Source: Tannerellaceae bacterium
GTDB lineage: Bacteria; Bacteroidota; Bacteroidia; Bacteroidales; Tannerellaceae
NCBI GenBank assembly: GCA_031267205.1
Contig: JAIRZN010000153.1
Location: forward strand, 1 to 9,501
Length of the DNA stretch: 9,501 nt
Reading direction: 5' to 3'
Below, piece by piece: positions 1-7,914 of this stretch. The position numbers and the translations under genes are program-made. Position 1 is the stretch's first letter. Each line of letters starts with the position of its first letter. The notes beneath the pieces were generated by a model. It worked only from the letters and a program-made list of their open reading frames with translations. It did no database searches and had not been told where the DNA came from.

Positions 1-123
1 GCGAACTTTTGAGACTTCCGTAACCTATACGGAACTTCCCGCGCGAACTTTTGAGACTTCCGTAACCTATACGGAACTCCACCGGCGAACTTTTGAGACT
101 TCCGTAACCTGTGGGGAAGGTTG
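1..123. repeat. Left 42-bp tandem repeat array (about 3 units, continues off the window)
   Basis: Two full units (1-42 and 43-84) and a degenerate third (85 to about 123) sit in direct tandem at an exact 42-bp period with no spacers. Each unit opens with gcgaacttttgagacttcc. A hairpin follows in units 1 and 2: TTCCGTA, loop ACCTA, TACGGAA, a perfect 7-bp stem. In the third unit this stem has decayed, but AACCT (106-110) and AGGTT (118-122) form a different short stem. The array abuts the stop codon of the sugar kinase gene (124-126), so it would form the 3' end of that transcript. The same family recurs at 9227-9501 in the same orientation. Its function is unknown; a transcription-ending or RNA-stabilising role is only inference. 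Confidence 0.93.
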
Positions 124-1200
124 TCATCTCAAAACCCTTGCGTTACCTTTCCATATACTCCACACCTGTTCCTCGTCCGCAGGCTGCGCATAGTCCGTGA
201 CGAAGGTAGTGGCCAAGGCTCCTGCGGCCCAGCCGAATTGCAGCCGTTGCGCGGGCTCCCATCCCTTTAGTATACCGTAAAGCAGCCCCCCCACGAAGCC
301 GTCGCCCCCGCCTATGCGGTCGAGCACGTCTATGGGGCGCGGTTCTACGGCGTGCCATGTTTCCCCTTCGAGCATTATGGCTCCCCACAGGTGTTTATTC
401 GCGCTGACGACCTCGCGCAGGGTTGTGGCGAAGACCGATGCGTTGGGATAGGCCTTCTTGACGTTGCGGATCATGCCTTTGAAGCTGTCCGTCTTGGCGG
501 CAAGGTCTTTGCCTCCAGCTTCGGGTCCTTCTATGCCGAGGCATAGCTGGAAGTCTTCCTCATTGCCGACAAGTATGTCGGTGATGGAGGCTATCTCGCG
601 GAATATTGCGCCGAGTTCCCCCTCGCGTCCTTGCCAGAAGGAGGCGCGATAGTTGAGGTCGAAGGATATGAGCGACCCGTGCTTACCGGCGGCGCGTGCG
701 AGTTCGAGGCAGAAGCGGCCGGTCTCAGGCGAGAGGGCGCTGATGAGGCCGGAGAGGTGGAGTATGCCCACGCCTTCGCGCCCGAAGAGGCGGTCAAGGT
801 CGAAGTCGCCCACGTTCAAGGTGCGCCCCACCTCGCCGCTACGGTCGTTCCACACCCTTGGCCCGCGCAAACCGAAGCCGCCGTCGGCTATATTTATCTG
901 GTGACGGAATCCCCACGGCCCGCCCTGTTCCACTTCCGCCCCCTCGTAGTCGATATTGCGGCTGCGGAGGCTGTCCTTGATAAACTGCGCTACGGGGCTG
1001 CCTTTGACGAAGGTTGTCAGCGCCTTGACGGGCATCCCCAGGTAGGCCGGCACGCTTGCCACGTTGGATTCCGCGCTGGTGGCCTGCATGAGCAGGAGGT
1101 CGCTCTTGTGCACAGGCTGTCCCTGTGCCGTCGGGGTCAGTCGTACGCCCATGCTGGTAGGGACGACTACCGACCATTGATATTTGTCTTTCAGGTTCAT
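124..1200 (-). CDS. kdgK: PfkB-family sugar kinase, probably 2-keto-3-deoxygluconate kinase
   Basis: This 358-residue protein is a ribokinase/PfkB-fold carbohydrate kinase. The signature IGGGDGF near residues 296-302 is the PfkB C-terminal motif, a variant of DTxGAGD, with D300 the expected catalytic base beside the ATP-phosphate anion hole. FDLNYRASFW near 180-189 matches the DxNxR stretch common in KDG kinases, and NEEDF at 213-217 fits the family's N/E motif. Known KDG kinases phosphorylate 2-keto-3-deoxygluconate from uronates such as pectin or alginate products; the exact sugar here is inferred. It is slightly longer than the usual 310-340 residues. The ATG at 1200 lies 15 bp after the stop of the LacI-type gene, so the two are probably cotranscribed, with the regulator first. 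No KDPG aldolase follows within the window, because the repeat array starts right after the stop. Confidence 0.85.
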   Translation of the reverse strand: MNLKDKYQWSVVVPTSMGVRLTPTAQGQPVHKSDLLLMQATSAESNVASVPAYLGMPVKALTTFVKGSPVAQFIKDSLRSRNIDYEGAEVEQGGPWGFRHQINIADGGFGLRGPRVWNDRSGEVGRTLNVGDFDLDRLFGREGVGILHLSGLISALSPETGRFCLELARAAGKHGSLISFDLNYRASFWQGREGELGAIFREIASITDILVGNEEDFQLCLGIEGPEAGGKDLAAKTDSFKGMIRNVKKAYPNASVFATTLREVVSANKHLWGAIMLEGETWHAVEPRPIDVLDRIGGGDGFVGGLLYGILKGWEPAQRLQFGWAAGALATTFVTDYAQPADEEQVWSIWKGNARVLR

Positions 1201-1215
1201 AATGTTGCGACAGGT

Positions 1216-2286
1216 TTAAATATAGTTATTGTAATAAGCGATGTTCTCTTTCATCAGTACGTCGATAGGCATGTAGTTCACCTGCTCTATGTCCTCCTTC
1301 ATTACCAGGTGGCGGAAGAGCGCTTTGACGGCGTGGAGGCCTTGCACTTCAGGGCGCTGGGCTATGAGGTGAGTGATGAGGCCGCTGCGGAGGAAGCCGA
1401 CGTTGCCGTCGAGCACATCGTAGCCGATCAGCTTAAAGTCCTCCATGCCGTTGCGCTTCACGAGGTAGTTGCACAAGAGGCTGGCCCTGGAGTTAAAGAT
1501 GATACCGGCCTTCAGGTTAGGATTCTTGTCGAAGAAGTCATCCAGGACGGCCTCATTATTGCTATCTCCATCTCCATCTCCGTCGGCGTTGATCTCTACG
1601 GTGCATATCCGTCCTTCGTGCCTGTGGTGGCGGACGTAATCGCAGAAGCCTTCTTCGCGCTTGGAGACCTGCGTCGACTTGTACTCGCTCTTGCGGTTGA
1701 AGTAGAAGACAGCTATATCGTCGTCCCGCCGTATTTGTCCGAGCATAAGCCGTCCGGCAATGTACCCGGAGTCGTAGGAATGAGTGCCGTAATAAGCCAC
1801 GCAGTTGGTACCCTCGATGTAGGCGTCTATAAGGACGTAAGGGATGCCTGCGGCGTCGAGCGCAACGGCAAGTTCCATGACGCTTTCGCGGAATAATGTA
1901 GCTATAACCACTCCATGACATTCCGAGAGGGCGACGAGAGGGATGATTGCATCGAAGCTGTTCTTGTTGTATTGGTCGAAGCACAGTCGCTTTACGTTCA
2001 CGTGATAGCTGAACAGTTCCTTCTCCGCCCGGCCGACCCCTTCGGCAAGCTTGGCCCAGTATTCGCCCTTTGCAGGCTGCGGGGTGAGCACGATGAGGTT
2101 GTACTTCTTCTTTAGAGCTAAGGAACGGGCTATGAGGTTAGGCTGATAGTCTATTTCCTTCAGCACCTTCGCCACTTTCTCCTGCGCCTCGATGGATACC
2201 CTGCCCCGTTTATGGAGTATCCTGTCCACCGTTCCGGTGGATACGCCCGACATATCTGCGATGTCTTTAATCCTGTATGTTTTCAT
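1216..2286 (-). CDS. LacI-family transcriptional regulator with sugar-binding domain
   Basis: The product of about 356 residues has an N-terminal LacI-type helix-turn-helix (IKDIADMSGVSTGTVDRIL, about residues 6-24) and a hinge with the typical YQPNLIARSL stretch (about 47-56). A periplasmic-binding-protein-like effector domain fills the rest, with recognisable segments such as IGYDVLDGN near 287-295. I chose the ATG at 2286 over the one at 2319. The extra 11 residues do not belong to the family, and the 2319 start would lie inside a perfect TATATTTG promoter element at 2317-2324. The gene precedes the sugar kinase by 15 bp and is divergent from the hybrid sensor. It therefore probably controls the kinase, and possibly itself or the divergent gene, in response to a sugar or sugar acid. 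An Asp-Gly repeat at about residues 235-241 is encoded by a short hexanucleotide repeat. Confidence 0.88.
   Translation of the reverse strand: MKTYRIKDIADMSGVSTGTVDRILHKRGRVSIEAQEKVAKVLKEIDYQPNLIARSLALKKKYNLIVLTPQPAKGEYWAKLAEGVGRAEKELFSYHVNVKRLCFDQYNKNSFDAIIPLVALSECHGVVIATLFRESVMELAVALDAAGIPYVLIDAYIEGTNCVAYYGTHSYDSGYIAGRLMLGQIRRDDDIAVFYFNRKSEYKSTQVSKREEGFCDYVRHHRHEGRICTVEINADGDGDGDSNNEAVLDDFFDKNPNLKAGIIFNSRASLLCNYLVKRNGMEDFKLIGYDVLDGNVGFLRSGLITHLIAQRPEVQGLHAVKALFRHLVMKEDIEQVNYMPIDVLMKENIAYYNNYI
1564..1581. repeat. Three tandem hexanucleotides (ATCTCC) inside the LacI-type gene
   Basis: Three perfect copies of ATCTCC on the plus strand encode the Asp-Gly alternation of the regulator's effector domain. 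A unit gained or lost by slippage would add or remove two residues without changing frame. The array is short, so any length variation between strains is speculative. Confidence 0.7.
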
Positions 2287-2301
2287 TGTTATATTGTATT
2301 G

Positions 2302-2350
2302 TGTCCGCTCACAGGGCAAATATAAAACAAAAAAACAGGCGTTACGGACA
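2302..2350. promoter_or_regulatory. Possible operator half-sites in the divergent promoter region
   Basis: TGTCCG at 2302-2307 and its reverse complement CGGACA at 2345-2350 form a 6-bp inverted pair separated by 37 bp, flanking the minus-strand -7 element. A LacI-type protein could bind such half-sites, but six matching bases in about 110 bp could be chance, and the pair lacks the compact CG-centred palindrome usual for this family. Confidence 0.15.
2317..2324 (-). promoter_or_regulatory. Candidate -7 promoter element for the LacI/kinase operon
   Basis: Read on the minus strand this is TATATTTG, an exact match to the Bacteroides -7 consensus TAnnTTTG. It lies about 30 bp upstream of the chosen start at 2286, giving a short leader. 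I found no TTTG -33 element at the usual 19-21 bp spacing, so the promoter may be weak or activator-dependent. Confidence 0.4.
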
Positions 2351-2370
2351 GCAGAATATATTTTTTACAC

Positions 2371-2378
2371 TATCTTTA
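2371..2378 (+). promoter_or_regulatory. Candidate -7 promoter element for the hybrid sensor gene
   Basis: TATCTTTA matches the Bacteroides -7 consensus TAnnTTTG at five of six defined bases and lies about 20 bp before the ATG at 2399. No clear -33 TTTG is visible at the right distance, so this is a tentative call. Confidence 0.3.
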
Positions 2379-2398
2379 CCCGACAAACGACAAGTAAA

Positions 2399-5300
2399 AT
2401 GAAAAAAACCCTGCTGACAGCAATTTACATACTATTATCGCCCTTCCTTCTTACTTCCCAAAACGGCGGGGAAGGCGTCATGAGCACGATCTCACGCCTT
2501 TTCACATCCGGAGACGGCGGGCTTTCGAGTTCCAAGATCACTTGCATAGCCCAAGAGGACAACGGCTCCTTCTGGATTGGCACAGAGGACGGGCTGAACC
2601 GTTTCGACGGATACAACTTCAGGGTATACAGGAAGCGACACGACGACACCCTTTCCTTGGCCGCCAACCATATCACGGCGCTCTTCCAGGACTCAAGGCA
2701 GAGGATGTGGATAGCGACGGCAGGCGGACTTGGATACTATGAGCCTTCGTCCGACGGCTTCGTGAGCGTCTCTCTCAATCAACCCGACAGCATAGTCAGG
2801 CGAAACATCTGTTCCGCCATAATCGAGGACAGCCGAGGGTGGCTATGGTTCGCCTTACCGGGAACGGGCGCCTTGCGCTATTTGCCGGAAACGGGTGAAA
2901 GCCTCCTGCTCGTGCCGTCGCCGCAGGGTGAGGGGATATGCAGCGAAGAGATAGCGGTCTTGGCCGAAGACGGCGGCGGCAATATATGGCTCGGCTCGCG
3001 CGACAAGGGCGTCTCGGTATATGACCCGCAGACCGGAGCCTTCCGTACCTATGACATATCGAACAGCGGATTGCCCGACAACACCATCTTCGACCTGCGA
3101 CTGCTGCGCAACGGGAACATGCTGGCGGCTACGCTCAAGAGGGGCGTCGCTATATTCGACGCCGGCAGACGCAAATTTGCCGCTTACGCCGACGTCTTCG
3201 ACTCTCCTTATACGCGCTACATACGTTGCACGGTAGAAGACGCCGACGGGAACATCCTCGTGGGTACGGAAGGCAAGGGCGTCTTCATCTTCGACCCCGA
3301 CAGGCGCGAGCTGAGGAAGTATCCCATCCCGGAATCCTCGGCGCATGTCTTGGACGACGCCAAGATAAGCAGCCTATACATCGGGCATCACGGATACCTC
3401 TGGGCGGGCCTCAAGTATAAGGGCGTCCTCGTCGTCGGAAGCGAACAGAGTGGCTTCAGGACGATAAGCAAGGTCAACGATAGCGCCGGCTCTCTCAACT
3501 ACAACTACGTCACCGGTATCACAACGGACAAGGACGGCGATATATGGATAGCTACCGACGGCGGTGGCCTCAACCGTTACAGGCCGGCGAAGCGTACCTT
3601 CACGCATTACACGCACCGCAGGGGCGACCCCGGCAGCCTCAAGGATAACGCCGCGCTAAGCGTCTTTTGCGATAGCCGCAACCGTATATGGACGGGTACT
3701 TACTCCGGCGGTATCTCTCTCTTTAACCGGCAGACGGAGACGTTCGCTCATTTCGCCTCCGACGACGGCGGACGTAGCGACGGGCTTCGACGCTATCACG
3801 TCAGGAGCATACAGGAGGACAAGCAGGGCAACATCTGGCTCGGCGCTCGCGGCGGTGGTCTGAAACGCTTTGACGTGGGGACGAAGTCCTTCGCCTCTCC
3901 CAACATACGCTCCGGCGTGGCGACGCTTGATGAGGACATCGACATTCTCCTTGCCGACAGCCTCAACAGGCTTTGGATAGGCGCAAACTCCGGCCTTAGC
4001 CGCCTCGACATCGAAACGGGCGCCTTCGTCTCCTACGGCGAAGGCTCTGGCTTGCACAATATACCGGTGTACTCCCTCGCCGAATCGCCGGGTGGCCTCA
4101 TCTGGGCGGGTACGACGGACGGGCTGTATGCGTACAGCCCTGCGGAAGATGCCTTCTCGAAAGTCTACCCTTCCGACCGGGAGGAGGCGGCGGTCGTCAA
4201 CGGCTTAGTCTACGACGGCGGACTTCTGTGGATGTCGACAAACAGCGGCGTCGTCTCTTACTCCGTCAACGATGCGCAGACGCGCGCCTACTCGCGCAGT
4301 AACAGCGGCGTAGGCAGCGACGAGTTCCTGCGGGGATCGTACTACAAAAGTCCGGCGGGCGAAATCTTCTTCGGTGGCGTGGAGGGGGTGAGTGTCTTCT
4401 TCCCGAACGAGATACGCGACAGCGTGACCATCCAGAAGGTATACATAACCAACCTCAGCATATCGGGCGAACCGGTTGGCATCAACAGGGAGGTGAACGG
4501 ACGTATCGTGCTCGATACTAACATTAGCGAGACGAAGCGGATAAAGCTCCTGCACAGCGACCGCTACTTCAGGCTCGACTTCGTGGCCATGGGATCCTTC
4601 AAACCTTACTCCACCATCTACGCTTGCATGCTCGAGGGCTTCGACAAGGAGTGGAGCTTGCACAACTACTCCGACCGCAGCGTCACGTACACCAACCTCA
4701 ACCCCGGCGTATACGTCTTCCGCGTCAAGGCGAGCAATGACCCCGACAGATTCGACGGCGAGGAGGCTTCGCTCATCATCGAGGTGGCCCCGCCCGTGTG
4801 GAAGACATGGTGGGCCAAGCTATTGTACGTCCTCCTGTCTGCCGGTGTAACGCTCTTCATAACTCTCTTTGTCATAGCCAGGCTCAGGGAGAGGAGCGAA
4901 CTGCTTATCGAACGTATGAGCGTGAAGCAGCAGGAGGAACTGAACAGCGTAAGGCTTAACTTCTTTACTAATATAACGCACGAACTGCGCACGCCGCTTA
5001 CCCTCATCATCGGCCCGCTGAGGAAAATAGTCGGCGAGGATACCGACGAGGAGCGCAAGAAGGCGGGTAACCTCGTGCTGCGCAACGCCGAAAGGTTGCA
5101 GCACCGCATCAACCAGATACTCGACTTCAAAAAGATAGAGGAGGGTAAGATGAAGCTGCACGTCCGGCCGGTGGAAATCGTGACATTCGTCGCTAACTGC
5201 GTCGCTGTCTTCAGGGAACTGATGCGGCAGAAGAACATCACCGTCTACTTCTCCAAGCCTTCCGGCGGAATCGAAATATGGTACGACCCGGACATGCTCG

Positions 5301-6562
5301 AAATGTGCCTTAATAATATAATGTATAACGCATTCAAATTTACCCTCCCCGGCGGTAGCCTCAGCGTCGCTATCGAAGCCGTCGACGGCGGGACAATGCT
5401 CTCCTTCCGCGATACCGGCGTCGGAATGAACCGCGAAACGAGCGAACGTATATTCGACCGCTTCTACCAGGGGAGCGCAGGGCGTGAACGGGCCGGCGCG
5501 GGCCTCGGATTGCACCTGACAAAGACTATCGTCGAAATGCATGGTTGCGATATATCCGTGGAAAGCCGCGAGGGCGAGGGGTCTTGCTTCACCATCGTCA
5601 TCCCTGAAGGGAACAAGCGTTTCTCGGACAAAGAACTTGCTCCTGTCGAAGCCGTAGAGCGTGACCATGACACGGACGTACATCGGGAGACGGCCAAACG
5701 CGCAGGGCCGGCGCCGGCTGCCGCAACGCAGCCTAAGGATGCCGCCGCTGACGAACGCCCTACGCTCTTGCTTGTCGAGGACAACAGTGATATGCGCTTC
5801 TATATACGCCGTGAACTGTCGGACGAGAATTACATCATCGAAGAGGCTGCCGATGGGAAGGAGGGGCTTGATATGGCTCTCCGAATAACGCCGGATTTGG
5901 TGATCGCCGACGTGATGATGCCGCGTATGAGCGGGACGGAGCTTTGCCGTATCCTTAAGTCGACGCCGCAGACATGCCATATCCCTATCGTTATACTCAC
6001 CGCCCGCGACGATATGCCGAACCGTATGGAGAGTATAGAATCGGGAGCGGACAGCTTCATCGCCAAGCCTTTCGATGTAAGGTACCTCCGCGCAAGGATC
6101 AGCCGCCTCATCGAGACGCGCCGCGTGATGAAGGAACGATTCGGTAAATCTATCTTCATAGATACGCAGGAACTGCATCTCACGAGCCTCGATGAGCGAC
6201 TGATGACAAAGACTATCGACTACATCCGTGCGAACATGGAAAATACGGAGCTGAGCGTCGAGGAAATGAGCCGCGAACTCGGCCTGAGCCGCGCTCACTT
6301 ACACCGCAAAATCAAGGCCTTGACGGGGAAAAGCCCCGTGGAGTTTATCCGTATGATGCGCATGAAGCATGCGGCCTTCTTGCTCGGCTCCGGCAAGCTG
6401 AGCATATCCGAAGTGGCCTATATGACGGGCTACAACACGCCTTCTTACTTCAGCGCAAGCTTCGGGGCTTTCTTCGGGATGCCGCCCAAGACTTATATGG
6501 AGAAAATCATCCGCGAACGGAAAGAGAGGGGGGAAGGGGATAGTGACGGGGCTAACGGCTGA
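2399..6562 (+). CDS. Hybrid two-component system sensor/regulator (one-protein HTCS)
   Basis: This 1387-residue protein joins a whole two-component pathway in one chain. In order: a signal peptide (MKKTLLTAIYILLSPFLL); about 14 Reg_prop blades with motifs such as WIGTEDGLNRFD, probably two seven-bladed periplasmic propellers; a Y_Y_Y domain (about 723-785); one membrane helix (about 806-830); a HisKA domain with H861 in THELRTP; an HATPase with N973/N977, DTGVGM at 1005 and GAGLGL near 1033; a receiver (about 1122-1245) with E1127, D1128, phospho-acceptor D1171 and K1223; and an AraC-type DNA-binding domain (about 1270-1375). All key residues are present. The family senses glycan fragments in the periplasm and activates polysaccharide-utilisation genes; the ligand here is unknown. 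The ATG at 2399 starts the signal peptide; the in-frame ATG at 2192 would add 69 residues reading through the divergent regulator and is rejected. Confidence 0.96.
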   Translation: MKKTLLTAIYILLSPFLLTSQNGGEGVMSTISRLFTSGDGGLSSSKITCIAQEDNGSFWIGTEDGLNRFDGYNFRVYRKRHDDTLSLAANHITALFQDSRQRMWIATAGGLGYYEPSSDGFVSVSLNQPDSIVRRNICSAIIEDSRGWLWFALPGTGALRYLPETGESLLLVPSPQGEGICSEEIAVLAEDGGGNIWLGSRDKGVSVYDPQTGAFRTYDISNSGLPDNTIFDLRLLRNGNMLAATLKRGVAIFDAGRRKFAAYADVFDSPYTRYIRCTVEDADGNILVGTEGKGVFIFDPDRRELRKYPIPESSAHVLDDAKISSLYIGHHGYLWAGLKYKGVLVVGSEQSGFRTISKVNDSAGSLNYNYVTGITTDKDGDIWIATDGGGLNRYRPAKRTFTHYTHRRGDPGSLKDNAALSVFCDSRNRIWTGTYSGGISLFNRQTETFAHFASDDGGRSDGLRRYHVRSIQEDKQGNIWLGARGGGLKRFDVGTKSFASPNIRSGVATLDEDIDILLADSLNRLWIGANSGLSRLDIETGAFVSYGEGSGLHNIPVYSLAESPGGLIWAGTTDGLYAYSPAEDAFSKVYPSDREEAAVVNGLVYDGGLLWMSTNSGVVSYSVNDAQTRAYSRSNSGVGSDEFLRGSYYKSPAGEIFFGGVEGVSVFFPNEIRDSVTIQKVYITNLSISGEPVGINREVNGRIVLDTNISETKRIKLLHSDRYFRLDFVAMGSFKPYSTIYACMLEGFDKEWSLHNYSDRSVTYTNLNPGVYVFRVKASNDPDRFDGEEASLIIEVAPPVWKTWWAKLLYVLLSAGVTLFITLFVIARLRERSELLIERMSVKQQEELNSVRLNFFTNITHELRTPLTLIIGPLRKIVGEDTDEERKKAGNLVLRNAERLQHRINQILDFKKIEEGKMKLHVRPVEIVTFVANCVAVFRELMRQKNITVYFSKPSGGIEIWYDPDMLEMCLNNIMYNAFKFTLPGGSLSVAIEAVDGGTMLSFRDTGVGMNRETSERIFDRFYQGSAGRERAGAGLGLHLTKTIVEMHGCDISVESREGEGSCFTIVIPEGNKRFSDKELAPVEAVERDHDTDVHRETAKRAGPAPAAATQPKDAAADERPTLLLVEDNSDMRFYIRRELSDENYIIEEAADGKEGLDMALRITPDLVIADVMMPRMSGTELCRILKSTPQTCHIPIVILTARDDMPNRMESIESGADSFIAKPFDVRYLRARISRLIETRRVMKERFGKSIFIDTQELHLTSLDERLMTKTIDYIRANMENTELSVEEMSRELGLSRAHLHRKIKALTGKSPVEFIRMMRMKHAAFLLGSGKLSISEVAYMTGYNTPSYFSASFGAFFGMPPKTYMEKIIRERKERGEGDSDGANG

Positions 6563-6578
6563 AGGCTATCTCCTTGCC
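6531..6578. terminator. Candidate hairpin terminator spanning two convergent stop codons
   Basis: Arms 6531-6543 (GGGAAGGGGATAG) and 6566-6578 (CTATCTCCTTGCC) pair over 13 positions, with one G-G mismatch and one G-T wobble, around a 22-nt loop. The loop contains the stop codons of both convergent genes. On the minus-strand transcript the wobble becomes an A-C mismatch, but that hairpin is followed by the pyrimidine run CCCTCTCTTTC. On the plus strand no U-tract follows. A role in ending one or both transcripts is inferred. Confidence 0.4.
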
Positions 6579-7901
6579 GCACGCGGGATTGGCGACGGGG
6601 CCGTTGTCGTAGGCAAGGCGCCCGTTTACGAACGTCTTCCACACTTTATGGCCGAAGAGGCAACCTTCTAACGGCGACCATTTGCATTTATACAGCACGT
6701 TATTCGGCGACACCGTCCAATACTTCGAGGGCGTGACGAGGACAAGGTCGGCGAAGTAGCCGGGCCTGATGTAGCCGCGACGGTCGATGCGGAACAGCTC
6801 GGCGGGATTGTGGGACATCTTTTCAACAACCTTCTCAATACGAAAGACCTGCTTCGAAACCAGCTCAAGCATCGCAACGAGCGAGTGTTGCACCATCGGC
6901 ATACCTGAAGCGGCGCTGAAGCATCCGCCTTCCTTCTCCTGCAGGAGATGGGGTGCGTGGTCGGTGGCTATGGTGTCTATGTAGCCGTATTTGACGGCCT
7001 TGCGCAACGCTGACCTGTCTTCGGTCGCCTTTATGGCGGGGTTACACTTGATACGGCTTCCCCGCGTGGCGTAGTCAAGGTCGCAAAACCACAGGTGGGG
7101 GACGCAGGCTTCGGCCGTAATCTTCTTCTCCGACAACGGCTTCCAGCCGTCGAGGAGCGTGATCTCGCGGGCGGTCGACAGGTGCAGCAGGTGCAGCCGC
7201 ACGCCCATACGTACTGCCATCTCGACGATGCGTGAGGAGGCGACATAACAGGCTTCTTCGCTGCGTATCATCGGATGGTAGGAGGCGTCCGGCTCGCGCT
7301 TGAAGCGGGATTTGATGACTGAGGCGTTGCGCTTTATCAGGGCCTCGTCTTCGGCGTGGACGGCGATGAGATGGCCGGATTCGCCCAGCAAACGCTCTAT
7401 GGTGCGGTTGCGGTCGACTTGCATATCGCCTGTCGACGAGGCGAGGAACAGCTTCACGCCGGGCGTCCTCGACGGGTCGAGCTTTTTTACCTCGTTGAAA
7501 TTGTCGTTCGTGGCTCCGAAGAAAAAGGCGTAGTTGGCTAACGAGGCTTCGGACGCTCTTTGCAGCTTGCGCTCGAGGGCGTCGATGGTCGTCGTCGGCG
7601 GAACGGTGTTGGGCATATCCATGAACGTCGTCACACCGCCGGCGACAGCGGCTGCGCTCTCGGTGGCTATGCTGCCCTTGTGCGTAAGGCCCGGATCGCG
7701 GAAGTGGACGTGGCTGTCTATCACGCCCGGCAGCAGCAACCGCCCGCCGGCGTCTATCATATCCGCGCCGGCAAAAGAAGGACGGGGGTGGATGCCTTCG
7801 TATACGTTTGCTATCTTGTCCCCCGTCATCTCTACGGCGCCGTGGAAGGTGCGCCCTTCGTTGACGATGTGCGCGTTATATATCACGGTAGTTTTTTCCA
7901 T
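6552..7901 (-). CDS. pyrC: Dihydroorotase (class I amidohydrolase)
   Basis: This 449-residue enzyme is expected to interconvert N-carbamoyl-L-aspartate and L-dihydroorotate, the third step of pyrimidine synthesis, in the cytoplasm. The amidohydrolase motifs appear in order: DSHVHFRDPG (62-71) with metal ligands H64 and H66; MPNT (96-99); GVKLFLASSTGDM (148-160), where K150 may be the carboxylated bridging lysine; VHAED with H182; LHLLHLST with H237 and H240; and ATDHAPH with the catalytic D314. The length fits class I enzymes of Bacteroidetes. Hydantoinase or allantoinase paralogues share the fold, but HFRDPG together with TDHAPH favours dihydroorotase. The start at 7901 lies 13 bp after the stop of the DUF6261-like gene, so the two may share a transcript. 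Its 3' end overlaps the convergent sensor gene by 11 bp. No other pyrimidine gene is in the window. Confidence 0.93.
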   Translation of the reverse strand: MEKTTVIYNAHIVNEGRTFHGAVEMTGDKIANVYEGIHPRPSFAGADMIDAGGRLLLPGVIDSHVHFRDPGLTHKGSIATESAAAVAGGVTTFMDMPNTVPPTTTIDALERKLQRASEASLANYAFFFGATNDNFNEVKKLDPSRTPGVKLFLASSTGDMQVDRNRTIERLLGESGHLIAVHAEDEALIKRNASVIKSRFKREPDASYHPMIRSEEACYVASSRIVEMAVRMGVRLHLLHLSTAREITLLDGWKPLSEKKITAEACVPHLWFCDLDYATRGSRIKCNPAIKATEDRSALRKAVKYGYIDTIATDHAPHLLQEKEGGCFSAASGMPMVQHSLVAMLELVSKQVFRIEKVVEKMSHNPAELFRIDRRGYIRPGYFADLVLVTPSKYWTVSPNNVLYKCKWSPLEGCLFGHKVWKTFVNGRLAYDNGPVANPACGKEIAFSR

Positions 7902-7914
7902 CGGTCGAAAGCCC

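Noticed and set aside
631..1896. 421-codon plus-strand open frame antisense to the kinase and regulator genes
   Set aside because: It crosses the boundary between two well-supported genes, its translation resembles no family, and long antisense frames are expected in GC-rich coding DNA.
2192..2398. Extended N-terminus for the hybrid sensor starting at 2192
   Set aside because: It would read through the start of the divergent regulator and place a non-family 69-residue segment before a clean signal peptide at 2399.
4820..6298. 492-codon minus-strand open frame antisense to the hybrid sensor
   Set aside because: It lies wholly opposite conserved kinase, receiver and DNA-binding domains; its composition is typical of a reverse-strand shadow.
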